From Colletotrichum lupini (taxonomy: Eukaryota; Ascomycota; Sordariomycetes; Glomerellales; Glomerellaceae), in the NCBI RefSeq assembly GCF_023278565.1, contig NC_064679.1, forward strand, positions 2,294,001 to 2,358,000: 64,000 nt of DNA, given 5' to 3'. The position numbers and the translations under genes are program-made. The number at the start of each line of letters is the position of its first letter. The stretch's first letter is position 1. Positions 13,801 to 23,532 of this stretch are shown here, in pieces. The notes under the pieces are model-generated. The model did no database searches, was not told the origin of the DNA, and saw only the letters and a list, made by a program, of their open reading frames with translations.

Positions 13801-16800
13801 TCCGTTAGGTAATTAATTAACTTCGTATTATTAATAAGCTTTATAAACGCATACCCTTATCGTTATTCGACTATCTCGAAGTACTTACCGCTAGAGATTC
13901 TGTTCCTCGTATTATCAAACATAATACCTAGTCGATCTATATCTTTTAGATATAGGAGAAATGGGGTATTAATGGGTAAAATATAAAAAGTTATTGTTCC
14001 GAAGTATATCTCTACTTTTATTATACCTAGGGCGACGATTTCCTTGCCTAGGCTAAAACTAATCCTCGTAATACCCGCCGTTAACGTATTAAGTATTACT
14101 AATACGATTTTCTATAGTACTTAGAATTCCCCTTTTCCTTTAGTTAACTATTACGATGCCCTAGTATCTAGGATAATCCTATAGAAATCGTTTAGGCCGT
14201 ATTTTTTACTCGCGTAGAATGCTTATATAAGCTTAGTATTCGAGGGATCTAAATAGTATAAAAAGGACCCCTCTAGCTACCCCTAGATTTACTTAGTACT
14301 ATATTCTTTTTTTTAAATATCGAGAGAGATAGCGTCTTCTCTTTAATTATTAAGAGAATAGGCTTCGGCCCTATTAAATTCGCCCTTTTAACCGCCTCCG
14401 TATCCGTTATTTAAAGGACCTTCCCTTACTATTTATAAATAAAAGCTTGTTTATTAAGAGCTTCCGCTACCCTCTATTCGTTTAGCCTCGTATATCCTCT
14501 AGAGGTTAACGGGGCAAAAAAAGAGTAGTTAATATCGTCGATTTCGTTATAATCTAATTCGTTAGTATAGGGGGTAAGATCTTCCTTATTTTTCGAATCT
14601 CTTATAGGGGGTATATACTTTAGGCCGCTATTTTAGCTACTATTACTAAGTTCCGTACCCCCAGATCTACCCTTATATATAACGAGGAATTAGTTAAACC
14701 GACGAGGGCTAGTTTTACTATTTACTACCCTCGACTTTTTATACTATTTATACGATTTAGTACGCTCTTCCTTAGAATAGTTACTTAACTAATATCTATC
14801 CTTTTTATAAATATAGTATTACTTTTTTTATTATCCTATTTATAAGTTAAATCTTTACCTATTCGACGAATCTAGGCTTCTTTATTAGCGATTACTATAT
14901 TTAGCCTCTTTTCCTTTTTTATTATACGTTCGATCGACTTAATATTATTAATAAGGGCCGTTATATATTTAGAGGTAGGTTTAGCGCGGTATTCTCGTTT
15001 TAATATTAAAGCTAGATCTTAGCCTCGAGTAGAGCGTCTCGTAGTCTTTAAATACCTAGTATAGGGTAATTTTTACTTCTAGTATACGCTAAACTACGGT
15101 ATAAAAATATCTAACTTTCCGCTCGTTTATCCCCTTATTTAGCTAGGTTTTTGCTAGCTTATTAATTCGATCGATAAGCTCTTCGAGGATCTCTACTCGT
15201 AATTTACCCTCTATTATCCTAGCTATAAATATAAAAGAAATTGCTTATAGCTTAAATAGGAGCTCTAGGTTCTTATCGTAAGTCTCGAAGCGGCTTCGGA
15301 TTGCGTTAATTATACTAAAAAAGTCGTTTCGATCGAGATTACGCACTACTTCGTAATAATAATTAGAGGCTTTGCCTATGAGTACGATATTAATTACTAA
15401 ATAGTACTAGTATTCCCTAATTCCGACTTTTTCGTAATAATCGTAAAATATTGTTAGGGTTTCTTACAAAACTTTATACTTCCCCCCAGAGTATAATTTC
15501 TCTTTTAAGAAGATCTTTTTAAGGTCTATAAATTACTTCGTATTTACTACTAGATTTTCGGTATTTATATACGATCCCTACGTTACTACGTACTATTAGT
15601 AACTTCGGGTCGTCTACCTCCTTTCTTATTAGCTAATCGGCGCCGAATTTCGTATTAGTAATAGTAACGAGTTATAGATTAAAATAGGCAGAATTATTAA
15701 TTATCGTACTTTTAGTACTATATTTTACCCTAGTATATCCTTTTATAATAATAGATTTCCGTTAATAATTATAAGGAGGAAATTTAGGTCGTTTACCCTT
15801 TTTTTAAATTCGTTAAAGCGATTATACGCTCTATTAACCTATACCTAGTTTTATAGTACGAATTCCTCTTTTATAATTATTATTACTAGTATTTCGTATA
15901 GCTCTTGCGATTATAATTACGCTAGTAATACCCCTCGCCCGTAGAGGAATTTATTAACTACTTTTATAATTCTTAGGCTTACGCTCGCGAACTATTCGTC
16001 TAGTTAATAGCTAAGGTCGTTTACGATCTTATAAAATAGGGGTTACCCCTATAGCCCCTTTTTTTTATAGACCTTAGTTAAATAAATTAATACTACGTTA
16101 ATTTACTTACTATTAGGCTAATCCGCAATTCTATATATCCACGTCCCCTAATAGTCCGGGTTAATATTTACCTATTTATAAAAGATTAGGATTCTATTTA
16201 AAATCGGGTTTCGTCCTTTCTTTCCTTACCCTAACTCGCTAAGGGTCGTACTCTAGCTTATACTTATATTAATAGTTATTAGCATATTTAATCTTAATAA
16301 GGATATATTTAATCCGCGCGCGGGTCGTAATAAATCCGTACTTTCGCTACCTAACGAATTTATTAAGGTCTAAGAGATTCCCGCTTCCTCTCGCCGTCTC
16401 GCTACTACTCTCGTTTTTACTATTTTTAATAATTATTACTACCCTTCTAAATCGCTAGCTATCGTAACTACTAAGATCCTCCTTTTTATTTAGTAAAAAA
16501 AGGTAGGTTTTAATAATTCCTTTTAATAATAGTAGCGGTAGACGTTTATATTACTATAAGAAGATATAATAATTAGTCTCGGGATCTGTACCGGTTACTA
16601 ATTTCCGCTATCCTATATACTTCTAGCCTCCTAAGCCTCGTGCTCTCTATAATCTCTAAATAGCTTCCTTAGTTAATTTCTAATTGCGGGCTTAAGGTCG
16701 TACCCGTAAGATCCTCGTAGTAGTAAACTTTCCTATATACCGTAGATCTCTTAGCTTAATAACTCCTATAGGGTTACCTTCGCTACTAAATAAGAATATT

Positions 16801-17185
16801 TACGTTTAAAGATCCCCTTCTTTAATCGCGCGGTGCTCTTTTATATTATACTTTTACTAATTTAACTAGTTAATTTCTAATTACGGGCCGGCTATAGAAA
16901 AATCGTTTAGTAAAAAAGCTACTCAGGGCAACAGTAAAAGGCTAGTTACTTAAGCAGTTCCGTTAATTAACGTAGTTTAATATAATAGACGTCGACCTCT
17001 CGTAAGTAGTAAAGGGCTACGATTACTTAATTCCGTGCGGTATTTAAGAATCGCCTCCTTTTTTATCTACTTCTATAAGGTTAATTAATATAAATCTCCT
17101 ATCCCGTATAGTATTAAAAAGTCGTCTCTTTTACGTAACGAGATACCTTACCGATCTATAATAATAAAATTTAACTACTAATTAG

Positions 17186-17390
17186 TATTAGTATTCTTAT
17201 TATAAAGTAGTTAGTTCGAACCGTAGTTAACGAAGAGATTAATTAAACTATATAAATATCTGCGTAGTAGGTATAAAAAGGAGGTTCTAACCGTAGGTTA
17301 GGCTAGTTACGATAATCGTAAATAGGGCCCCCAATTGGCCCCTGCGCAGTCGGCTGTATGCCGCGGTCGAATTAGACTTCCAATCCGATA
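17186..17390 (-). repeat. LTR of copia copy B (native 5' LTR)
   Basis: This is a direct repeat of 10674-10878. The outer 60 bases (about 17330-17390) are almost un-mutated and retain CA/TG-containing motifs such as TGCGCAG and GTATGCCGCGG. RIP therefore faded out toward the element edge. Confidence 0.85.
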
Positions 17391-17392
17391 CC

Positions 17393-17838
17393 TTTTAATA
17401 ACAGCATTCATCAGCACGCATAAGTTCGGTAACAACACGAAAGACATCAATTCAACGCAAAAAGCTCTAGGTTACTTTCTCCAAACCACTAGCGGTGTCA
17501 AAAGCTAGGTTTACTAAATACGTAGGCGCAGTTAGCTATAATGTCGACGAAGATAAGCTTTAAAAAGTGCGGACCATCAACTTTAGGCTAGCGAGGAATC
17601 ATAATTTAACCGAGGAAGACATAGAGTTCATAAAGACCTTGAAAGACTTAATGAACGGCAACACATCGCTAGCCAATGTTGAATCATTGGCTCTAAAGCA
17701 CGTTATCGTCCGGGTTCAGCATGAGGTCAGGATTTAATACCAACCAAGGCTTACAAAGCCTCTTGAAATTTTTCGCTTCGCACAGTATAGCCGACCAGCA
17801 TCCTAGCAAAGACTCACTTTAAGTACTCAATTAGCTAG
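17393..17838 (+). other. Short segment between transposons, possible 5' remnant of a decayed gene
   Basis: This 0.45-kb segment lies between copia copy B and the Fot1/pogo-like element and has lighter AT enrichment. Around 17600-17725 one plus frame reads TEEDIEFIKTLKDLMNG and continues about 40 codons without a stop. That resembles protein-coding composition. If the mariner-type element inserted within a gene, this could be the upstream part of the deaminase-like relic on the other side. I cannot prove the link. Confidence 0.3.
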
Positions 17839-17840
17839 TA

Positions 17841-17868
17841 AGTCGACCCACCCCCTTTTAGCCACCCC
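17841..17868 (+). repeat. Left terminal inverted repeat of Fot1/pogo-like element
   Basis: This GC-rich 28-mer starts AGTCGACCCACCCCC and matches the reverse complement of 19685-19712 at 27 of 28 positions. It retains CCCA runs, so it escaped most RIP. Confidence 0.9.
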
Positions 17869-19684
17869 CCCCTTTTAGCTACCCTATCAAAACATAGTAT
17901 CAAAATATCGCTACTAACTATACTTAATTAATTAACTATCTTCTACTATTATAATAATATAATTATTATTCTCCTTAAGTAATTCGACCCCTATAAGTCG
18001 ACTAGGACTAACTAAACGGTTATTAAAGTCCTCCTAAGCTCTCTATATATCCTAGATATTCGTAAACTTAGTATTTAAGTCTATTAATATACTCTTCTTT
18101 TTTCATAACCTTAATTAGTTAACTTTAGCTTTTAGAACTCGAATATAGTACTAAGATATTACTAAATAATAAGCCTACTCGCTAAATACCTTTTTTATTT
18201 TTTTTTAAATAATAATCGTTAAGTATTATAATCTAGACTAAGCTCTATAAATAACTTTAACTAATTATAGAGCTCGCTAGCCTTCCTAAGTATTAACTAG
18301 TTAATAATAGACGCCGCTAATACTTAGTTAATAGCTTTTTTAATATTATTAATTACTTACTTAGTATCTACGGTCTTTTTAGTTAGTATAACTAAGTTAA
18401 GTAGGACTATTAAATTAATAAATAATCTAGCTATATTAAGGGGATATAGTCTAGTTACTTTTTACCTATTTCGTATATTTAATAACGTTAGACTAGTTAA
18501 ATAAGCTTTCTAATAGTAGCTTAAGAAGTACCGCTTTCTAATAATAATAAAATTATCTATTATATCCTCCTTACTAAGCTCCTTTTTATACTTAGACTTA
18601 ATAAGTCTAAAAATAGCTATATTTAACAACTAGAGGATATAAAAAGTATATAATAATAAGAATAGTAAGTAAACGTTATTTTTATAGTATTCCTATATAA
18701 ATTTTATTATTATATAACTCCTATAGCTATTTAAAACTAATAATTAAGGCTTATTAAATATACTAAGCCCCCTAAGGGGGGGGGTCTTAGTTTATAATAA
18801 AAATACTATTTTTAATTACTTAAGGGCAGTCTTATTAGTCGTCTAGCTATTATCTATTATTATAAACTCCTAACTAGTATAAAAGTTAAGTTTAAATAAA
18901 AACTACTACTATTATACCGACTTTCTCTTATATATAACTAATAATTTAATAGCTTAACTATTAATAAAAATATACTTAATTATAAATACCTAAATACGCA
19001 AACTAAGCTCTTTTTTTCGTACTACTATAGTCTTTACTTTACTTAAAACTAGGCTATTAAATCCCTTACTCTCTAAAATACTAATCTTATTTATATTATA
19101 CTTATTAGCCTATTTAATATTACTAATCTTTAATATATTAAGTAATTTAAACTATAACTTAATTATATTAATAATAGCCCTATTTAAACGCCTCGAATTA
19201 ATAATACGACTTCTCTAAACCTTAATTAATAAGTTCCTCCTTAAAAAAGCGTCTATCTATCTCTTTTTAAGAGGATTCATATCCCCTTAAGATCTTAAAA
19301 CTTACTTAGTAAATTCTATAAACTATTTATGAATTAATATAATACTTAAATTATACTAAATACGAACTTACTAAGCTAGCTAGTCTTCTTATTATAAAAA
19401 AAGCCTCTAGAGGTCTACGAATATTATTACCCTTATTTAATAACCTCTCTTATAGTTATAAAAAGTTAACCTTAAAACTCCGAACTTAATTAAGGCCCGA
19501 TTAACTAAGAGACCTCTTTTAATAACCTTAAGAGCCCGAATAACTTTATTTTTAGTATATAAGACTATTATATATCAATAAATAAGTATATAAAAAAGAA
19601 TTATATTTAGACGATTTTTGTAATTATTATAGTAGTTTAAAAATCGTGGGTAGGGTTTTAATACGGTAGCTGGGATGGAGAAAT

Positions 19685-19712
19685 GGGGTGGCCAAAAGGG
19701 GGTGGGTCGACT
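19685..19712 (-). repeat. Right terminal inverted repeat of Fot1/pogo-like element
   Basis: This is the mate of 17841-17868. It ends GGGGGTGGGTCGACT and is followed by the TA target duplicate. The single mismatch to the left repeat is a G/A transition. Confidence 0.9.
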
Positions 19713-19729
19713 TAAAACCCCAGACAGCG

Positions 19730-20383
19730 AAAGAGCCGCTGCAGAGGAGTGACGGACAAAGGAAAGCTAACCCCCTCAAACGGGCGCGGGAACATACCGA
19801 TCAAATTACGGAGGAAGACGCTATTAACCCCCTGGTCACAAATGAATCGATCCCTGGGAATTATTGCCGAGCCATTGATCAATCTGAAGACCATTTTCAA
19901 GTTCTTGCTAGAACACCGCCAAAAGTGTCTTCCGATAAACATCAGCGTCTAGTTCCATCCCATCGCAGCCCCTTGAGCCCAGAGGTCCCTGCCACACATG
20001 GATCCCCGTTGAGACTGGCGCACTGTGAATGCAAATTCTTGATGACTACACACTGCAGAGACAGCCCAAGAACGGAATTCCAGCAACTAAGTCGCGTATA
20101 GATAAGTACATTGGGATCTCCAAACTGTGTTGTCCTCTTTGCAGCATCGTCATGCGGACCATTCCCGAACTGTTCATTGTTGAAGATAACCATCAGGTGT
20201 TTTCGCATTACTGGATGCTACCTGACTTCATGTGCTAAGACTCGTTCAAGAAGCACCTGGAAGGTTTCGCCGACGTCCATGAGGCTTGGAAGCAGCTGTC
20301 AGAGGAAGATCTCAAGCGTCCGGGGGTCGAGGGAGAGGCTGGACCCTCGAAGAATGGGAAGTTACTTGCACGATAGATACCAC
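19730..20383 (+). pseudogene. Decayed gene resembling fungal OTT_1508-like nucleic-acid deaminase
   Basis: Two deaminase-like zinc motifs are visible in different frames. HCE lies at about 20018-20026. In another frame QILDDYTLQ (from about 20032) leads through KYIGISKLCCPLC to HYWMLPDF, ending near 20235. The HCE and Y-I-G-x-S-K-x-x-C-x-x-C pattern is what I know from fungal OTT_1508-type deaminase domains. The frame changes between HCE and the next residues, as if one A had been lost near 20027. A TAA then interrupts the reading at 20236-20238, and the same frame stays open for 45 more codons (HLEGFADVHEAWKQLSEEDL). Upstream, fragments from 19760 to 19950 lie in yet other frames. I infer a dead gene, possibly disrupted by the adjacent Fot1/pogo-like insertion. 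Confidence 0.55.
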
Positions 20384-20664
20384 TGAGGTACTAGAGTATT
20401 GGGTTGGAGTTTGTGTTACACATCGAGAATAATATTTGTTATTCTGCATTCAGTTTTGCAAGTAAGGTGTTGGGATTTCACGAAATGCAAGAGAAGTGCT
20501 TTGTAGAAGAGCCTTACAAACGCGGCAAGGAATTACCGAAGAATGGTCTTGTAGAACATGGACGGTGCGTATGGCAGAGCAGTGAACAAGCTTGAGACTT
20601 CGGCAATTGACTTACAAGCCCACGAACAAATCTTCCGTCCTTAAAGTACTCAAAGAGCGTTCCG

Positions 20665-20670
20665 TATATA
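20665..20670 (+). promoter_or_regulatory. Candidate TATA box
   Basis: TATATA in the context CCGTATATAGAGCC lies about 100 bases upstream of the secreted-protein start codon. Spacing is plausible for a fungal core promoter; there is no other support. Confidence 0.35.
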
Positions 20671-20767
20671 GAGCCTATTTCCTAGGTTTGCGGGGAGACT
20701 AAGAGGCGTTCTTCCGAAAACTTGTGTTCGATATGAACTCTTCTGTTTTGACCCTCCACTAAAGCCC

Positions 20768-21572
20768 ATGATCATGCTAGCTCACTTAATTCTTCAGTCG
20801 CTTGTATTCTACGCCATCGCAAGCCATGCTGTTCTCATGCACGAATTCAAGACCTCAAATTCATGGACCAAATTAGCCCCCAACTCCAGCTCAACATCAT
20901 CTTCCTCAATCGGACACCCACCAACTCTCAATTATCTCACAAAATCGCCTCTAAACCTCTTACCGCCAACAGTCACACCCTTTCTCTCACCAGAGAATTC
21001 AGGCAATCTTCGGCCACAAACCCAACTGCCGGACTCAAGAAGCCCGACTTCCACGCCGGTCCAGCCTCGAGGAGGTGAAACACCCTTCAAGGTCTTCCTC
21101 TTTGAATGCAATAACCCTTCCTACAAAGAGTACAAGCGCCACCGAGATGTGCACCACGACGGCGTCGATAAGGACGTCGAACAATTCTGCGACTCGGATA
21201 TTGCACGCGATACCATCACTCTCGTAGATGATGTACAATATCACCCCCTTCATACCTGGCGATGGCGCTACAAGGATAGATATGGGGTTTACTTGGACTT
21301 CAAGGTCAATTGGAAGGTCGGTTGCCGCACCTCCCAAGGTTTCCAAGATATTCAGCGGTCACTTGGTCCCGATGGACCGTCTTGTGATGACATTATGTTA
21401 GCTAACTGGAAGCATTGTAAGTCGTTCTCTTCAGGTCTCCGCCACAATTCGTTGCTTGGGAAATCCACAGATGCTTTGACCCGCAGGTAGCAATGGGGGA
21501 ATTGGCGGGGTGACGCAGGTTGGATGCCTCGTGTTTACTCTGAATGCTGAACGAAGAGATCGATGTTATTAA
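20768..21572 (+). CDS. Secreted cysteine-containing small protein (effector-like), unknown function
   Basis: There are two exons, 20768-21416 and 21487-21572, with a 70-nt intron (donor GTAAGT, CTTTGAC branch-like site, CGCAG acceptor). Splicing replaces an unconvincing tail with NWKHC-SNGGIGGVTQVGCLVF and ends in RRDRCY, for 244 residues. Residues 1-22 are a hydrophobic signal peptide. Residues 35-105 are rich in S, T, P and N. The C-terminal half holds seven cysteines (114, 141, 186, 206, 217, 230, 243). The NGGIGG...GCL ending resembles families of uncharacterised secreted proteins in Fusarium-like fungi, as far as I recall. No enzyme motif is visible. It may act outside the cell, for example in host interaction. 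Initiation at the third codon is equally possible. Confidence 0.75.
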
Positions 21573-22243
21573 GACTATGAGGGCTTTCGTTGATGGGGGG
21601 TCACTCAACCTCCCCTTAGGACGCGTTGGAAGCGCATTGTACTATTCTCTGTAGCCATACTTTGCACGCTTCTGTTTATCGGGGTTCTTGGAATTCAGAC
21701 GTATACTTTATGCAGCCCAAGCAATCATATTCTAGTAACATTGCAACGAATACTTAATTTCGTCGAAGGCCACAAAAGAGGTAGTTTCAGACGGCCTGCA
21801 TGTGCACGACAATATCATAGCACTCACAGTGACGAGATGCATGGAATATCCTTCACTACTAAAGTACGCTTCTTATGGAGGGAACATGGTCTTCAGGGTG
21901 GATGATCTTGAAATGCCTGATCATCTGGTGCTGCTTCACGAAGATCTTACATAATGAACCAACTCGTGTCCTCTCAAGCAATTGACACGGAGTATCAACG
22001 AAGCTTTTGTATTTATGTCGAGATCGTCACGCGATCGCATCTATACAGCAATATGTAGTACACTATAACTCGACTTGACTCCATCAATGGCGTGGTATCA
22101 TGTACTCGTCTTAACTCCATCCCATTCTCAAACGACCGATCGTCCTAGCGATGTCCAGATTAGGGATTATCCAAAATATTACACGAAGCTTATAGTCCTC
22201 TTCCCATGGCGAGTCTGTATGGTCAGGGTACTTTATGCGACTA
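21573..22243. other. Intergenic between convergent genes, nothing seen
   Basis: These 671 bases lie between the secreted protein (plus) and the chitin deacetylase (minus). They should hold both 3' untranslated regions. No coding signal or repeat is recognised. Confidence 0.6.
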
Positions 22244-23532
22244 TCAAACCATCAAGGCCCAAGCAATCGCACCGGCGATGGCACCACCGGCAGAGAAGAC
22301 AGCACGGCCAGCGGCGTTGACCTCAACGACAGTATTGGTGCTGGTAGGTCTCACAGCAGCGGTCGTGCCGGTAGGAGTTACCGGAATGCCAATGTGGGCA
22401 CCACCGTCAACGGTTCTAGACGCAGTAGAAGGCTTGACGCCGGTGCCGGTGGCAGTAGGCGTAGCAGTCTCAATCTCTGGTTCCTCAGTCTCTGAAGCGC
22501 TCTTGACGGTGATGGAGTGCTTGGCGGTCTCCGACTCAGACTTTGTCGTGAGCGTCTTGGTCTCCGGAGGGGACGTCGTGCTAGAGATAGGGGTCGACGT
22601 CGTGGTGGGAATGATAATCTCCTTGCTGGTCGTAGTGGGCTTGGGCTCTTCCTTGACTCCGCTCCACGGCTCGCCAGTCTTAGGGTCGCGGTACCAGTTC
22701 GAGGCCGGGTCGCCGAGGCAGTCACCAATTGTCGTGAACTCGAAGCCCTTCTCCCTCGCCGTGTCAATCATGAACTGGACGAAGCCGTTGACGGTGAATG
22801 TGTGGATATCGTGGGCCAAGCTGATGAAGGAGGAACTAGCGGGACTGGCGCCATTGATGGCACCTGAGAAGGTAGCCTTCGAGTTGACACCATTGTCTAC
22901 CCAGTCCTTGGTGTCAAGGTTGTAATCGGTCTACGCATGAACGTCAGTTGGAGGAACATTAGAGCTATATTACTGCAAGTGCAACATACAACGTGGTACG
23001 CGAAGTCGTTGAGTGTAGATATACACTGGCCATCGCAGTGAGTATAAGGAGGGCGGAAGTAGGTGGGAATGAGCCCGAGGGTCTTGGCAAAGACTTCCTC
23101 GTTCTGGAGAACCTCTTGGACTTGTTGGTCCTTGGAAATTGTGTTGAAGTCCTTGTGACTCCATGAGTGACTACCGAGCTGGTGGCCAGCGCTCAACATC
23201 CGCTTCAGGACGGAGGTGTAAGTTCCACTGGCGATGCCGTTGTTCCCGTTCGTGCCAACCAGGAAGAATGTTGCCTTGATGTTGCCGTTTTTCTCCAACG
23301 TGTCAAGAACCTGGCTTGTGTATTCTCCGGGACCATCGTCGAAGCTGAGGGCGAGCTTGCCATTGACTGTGCAACGAGTGATATCAACGCCGTATGGGAC
23401 ATTTCCGAAGCGCGGGCGGGGCAGGTCTCGGGTGTTGAGAGCAGGCGTTGACTCGAGGGGGACAGCCGCTGCTAGGTCGCCACAGGCCAAAATTGCTGCG
23501 AGGAGAGAAAGAGAGTGTACTCTAACAAGCAT
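22244..23532 (-). CDS. Chitin deacetylase, CE4 polysaccharide deacetylase, GPI-anchored
   Basis: Two exons on the minus strand, 23532-22990 and 22930-22244, flank a 59-nt intron (GTATGT donor, CTGAC branch, GTAG acceptor) and encode 409 residues. The start at 23532 is chosen because MLVRVHSLSLLAAILA begins a clear signal peptide; the frame is open further upstream but without a better start. CE4 motifs are SFDDGP (63-68, metal ligand and catalytic Asp), HSWSH (122-126, zinc ligands) and RPPY (160-163). Just after the splice comes DYNLDTKDW, and later a SLAHDIH block. The last 160 residues are Thr/Ser/Pro-rich, and the end is a small-residue plus hydrophobic tail typical of a GPI signal. The enzyme should deacetylate chitin to chitosan in the cell wall, which can hide chitin from hosts or build spore walls. 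Confidence 0.92.

Larger units (their letters stand above)
10674..17390 (-). mobile_element. Full-length Ty1/copia element copy B, RIP-degraded
   Basis: This is the same family as copy A in the opposite orientation; its internal sequence is the reverse complement of 1-4900. Total length is about 6.7 kb with direct LTRs of about 205 bp. The left end TATTAG corresponds to a mutated TGTTGG, matching the CCAACA end kept in copy A. The flanks CCTCC (left) and CCTTT (right) could be a 5-bp target duplication with two C-to-T changes, but this is not certain. The interior lacks CpA and TpG and has no intact frame. The coding direction follows from the copia RNase H block that is legible in copy A. 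Confidence 0.9.
17841..19712 (-). mobile_element. Fot1/pogo-like (Tc1/mariner superfamily) DNA transposon, RIP-degraded
   Basis: The element is 1872 bp and is bounded by 28-bp terminal inverted repeats beginning AGTCGACCCACCCCC, with one mismatch. It is flanked by TA on both sides (17839-17840 and 19713-19714), the standard duplication of this superfamily. Length and end structure match fungal Fot1-type elements. On the minus strand around 18550-18625 a RIP-distorted translation reads stop-LLNIAIFRLIKSKYKKEL. This matches the LQPLDV...PLK block of the DDE domain of pogo/Fot transposases. The interior is depleted in CpA/TpG and has many stops, so it is inactive. Confidence 0.88.
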
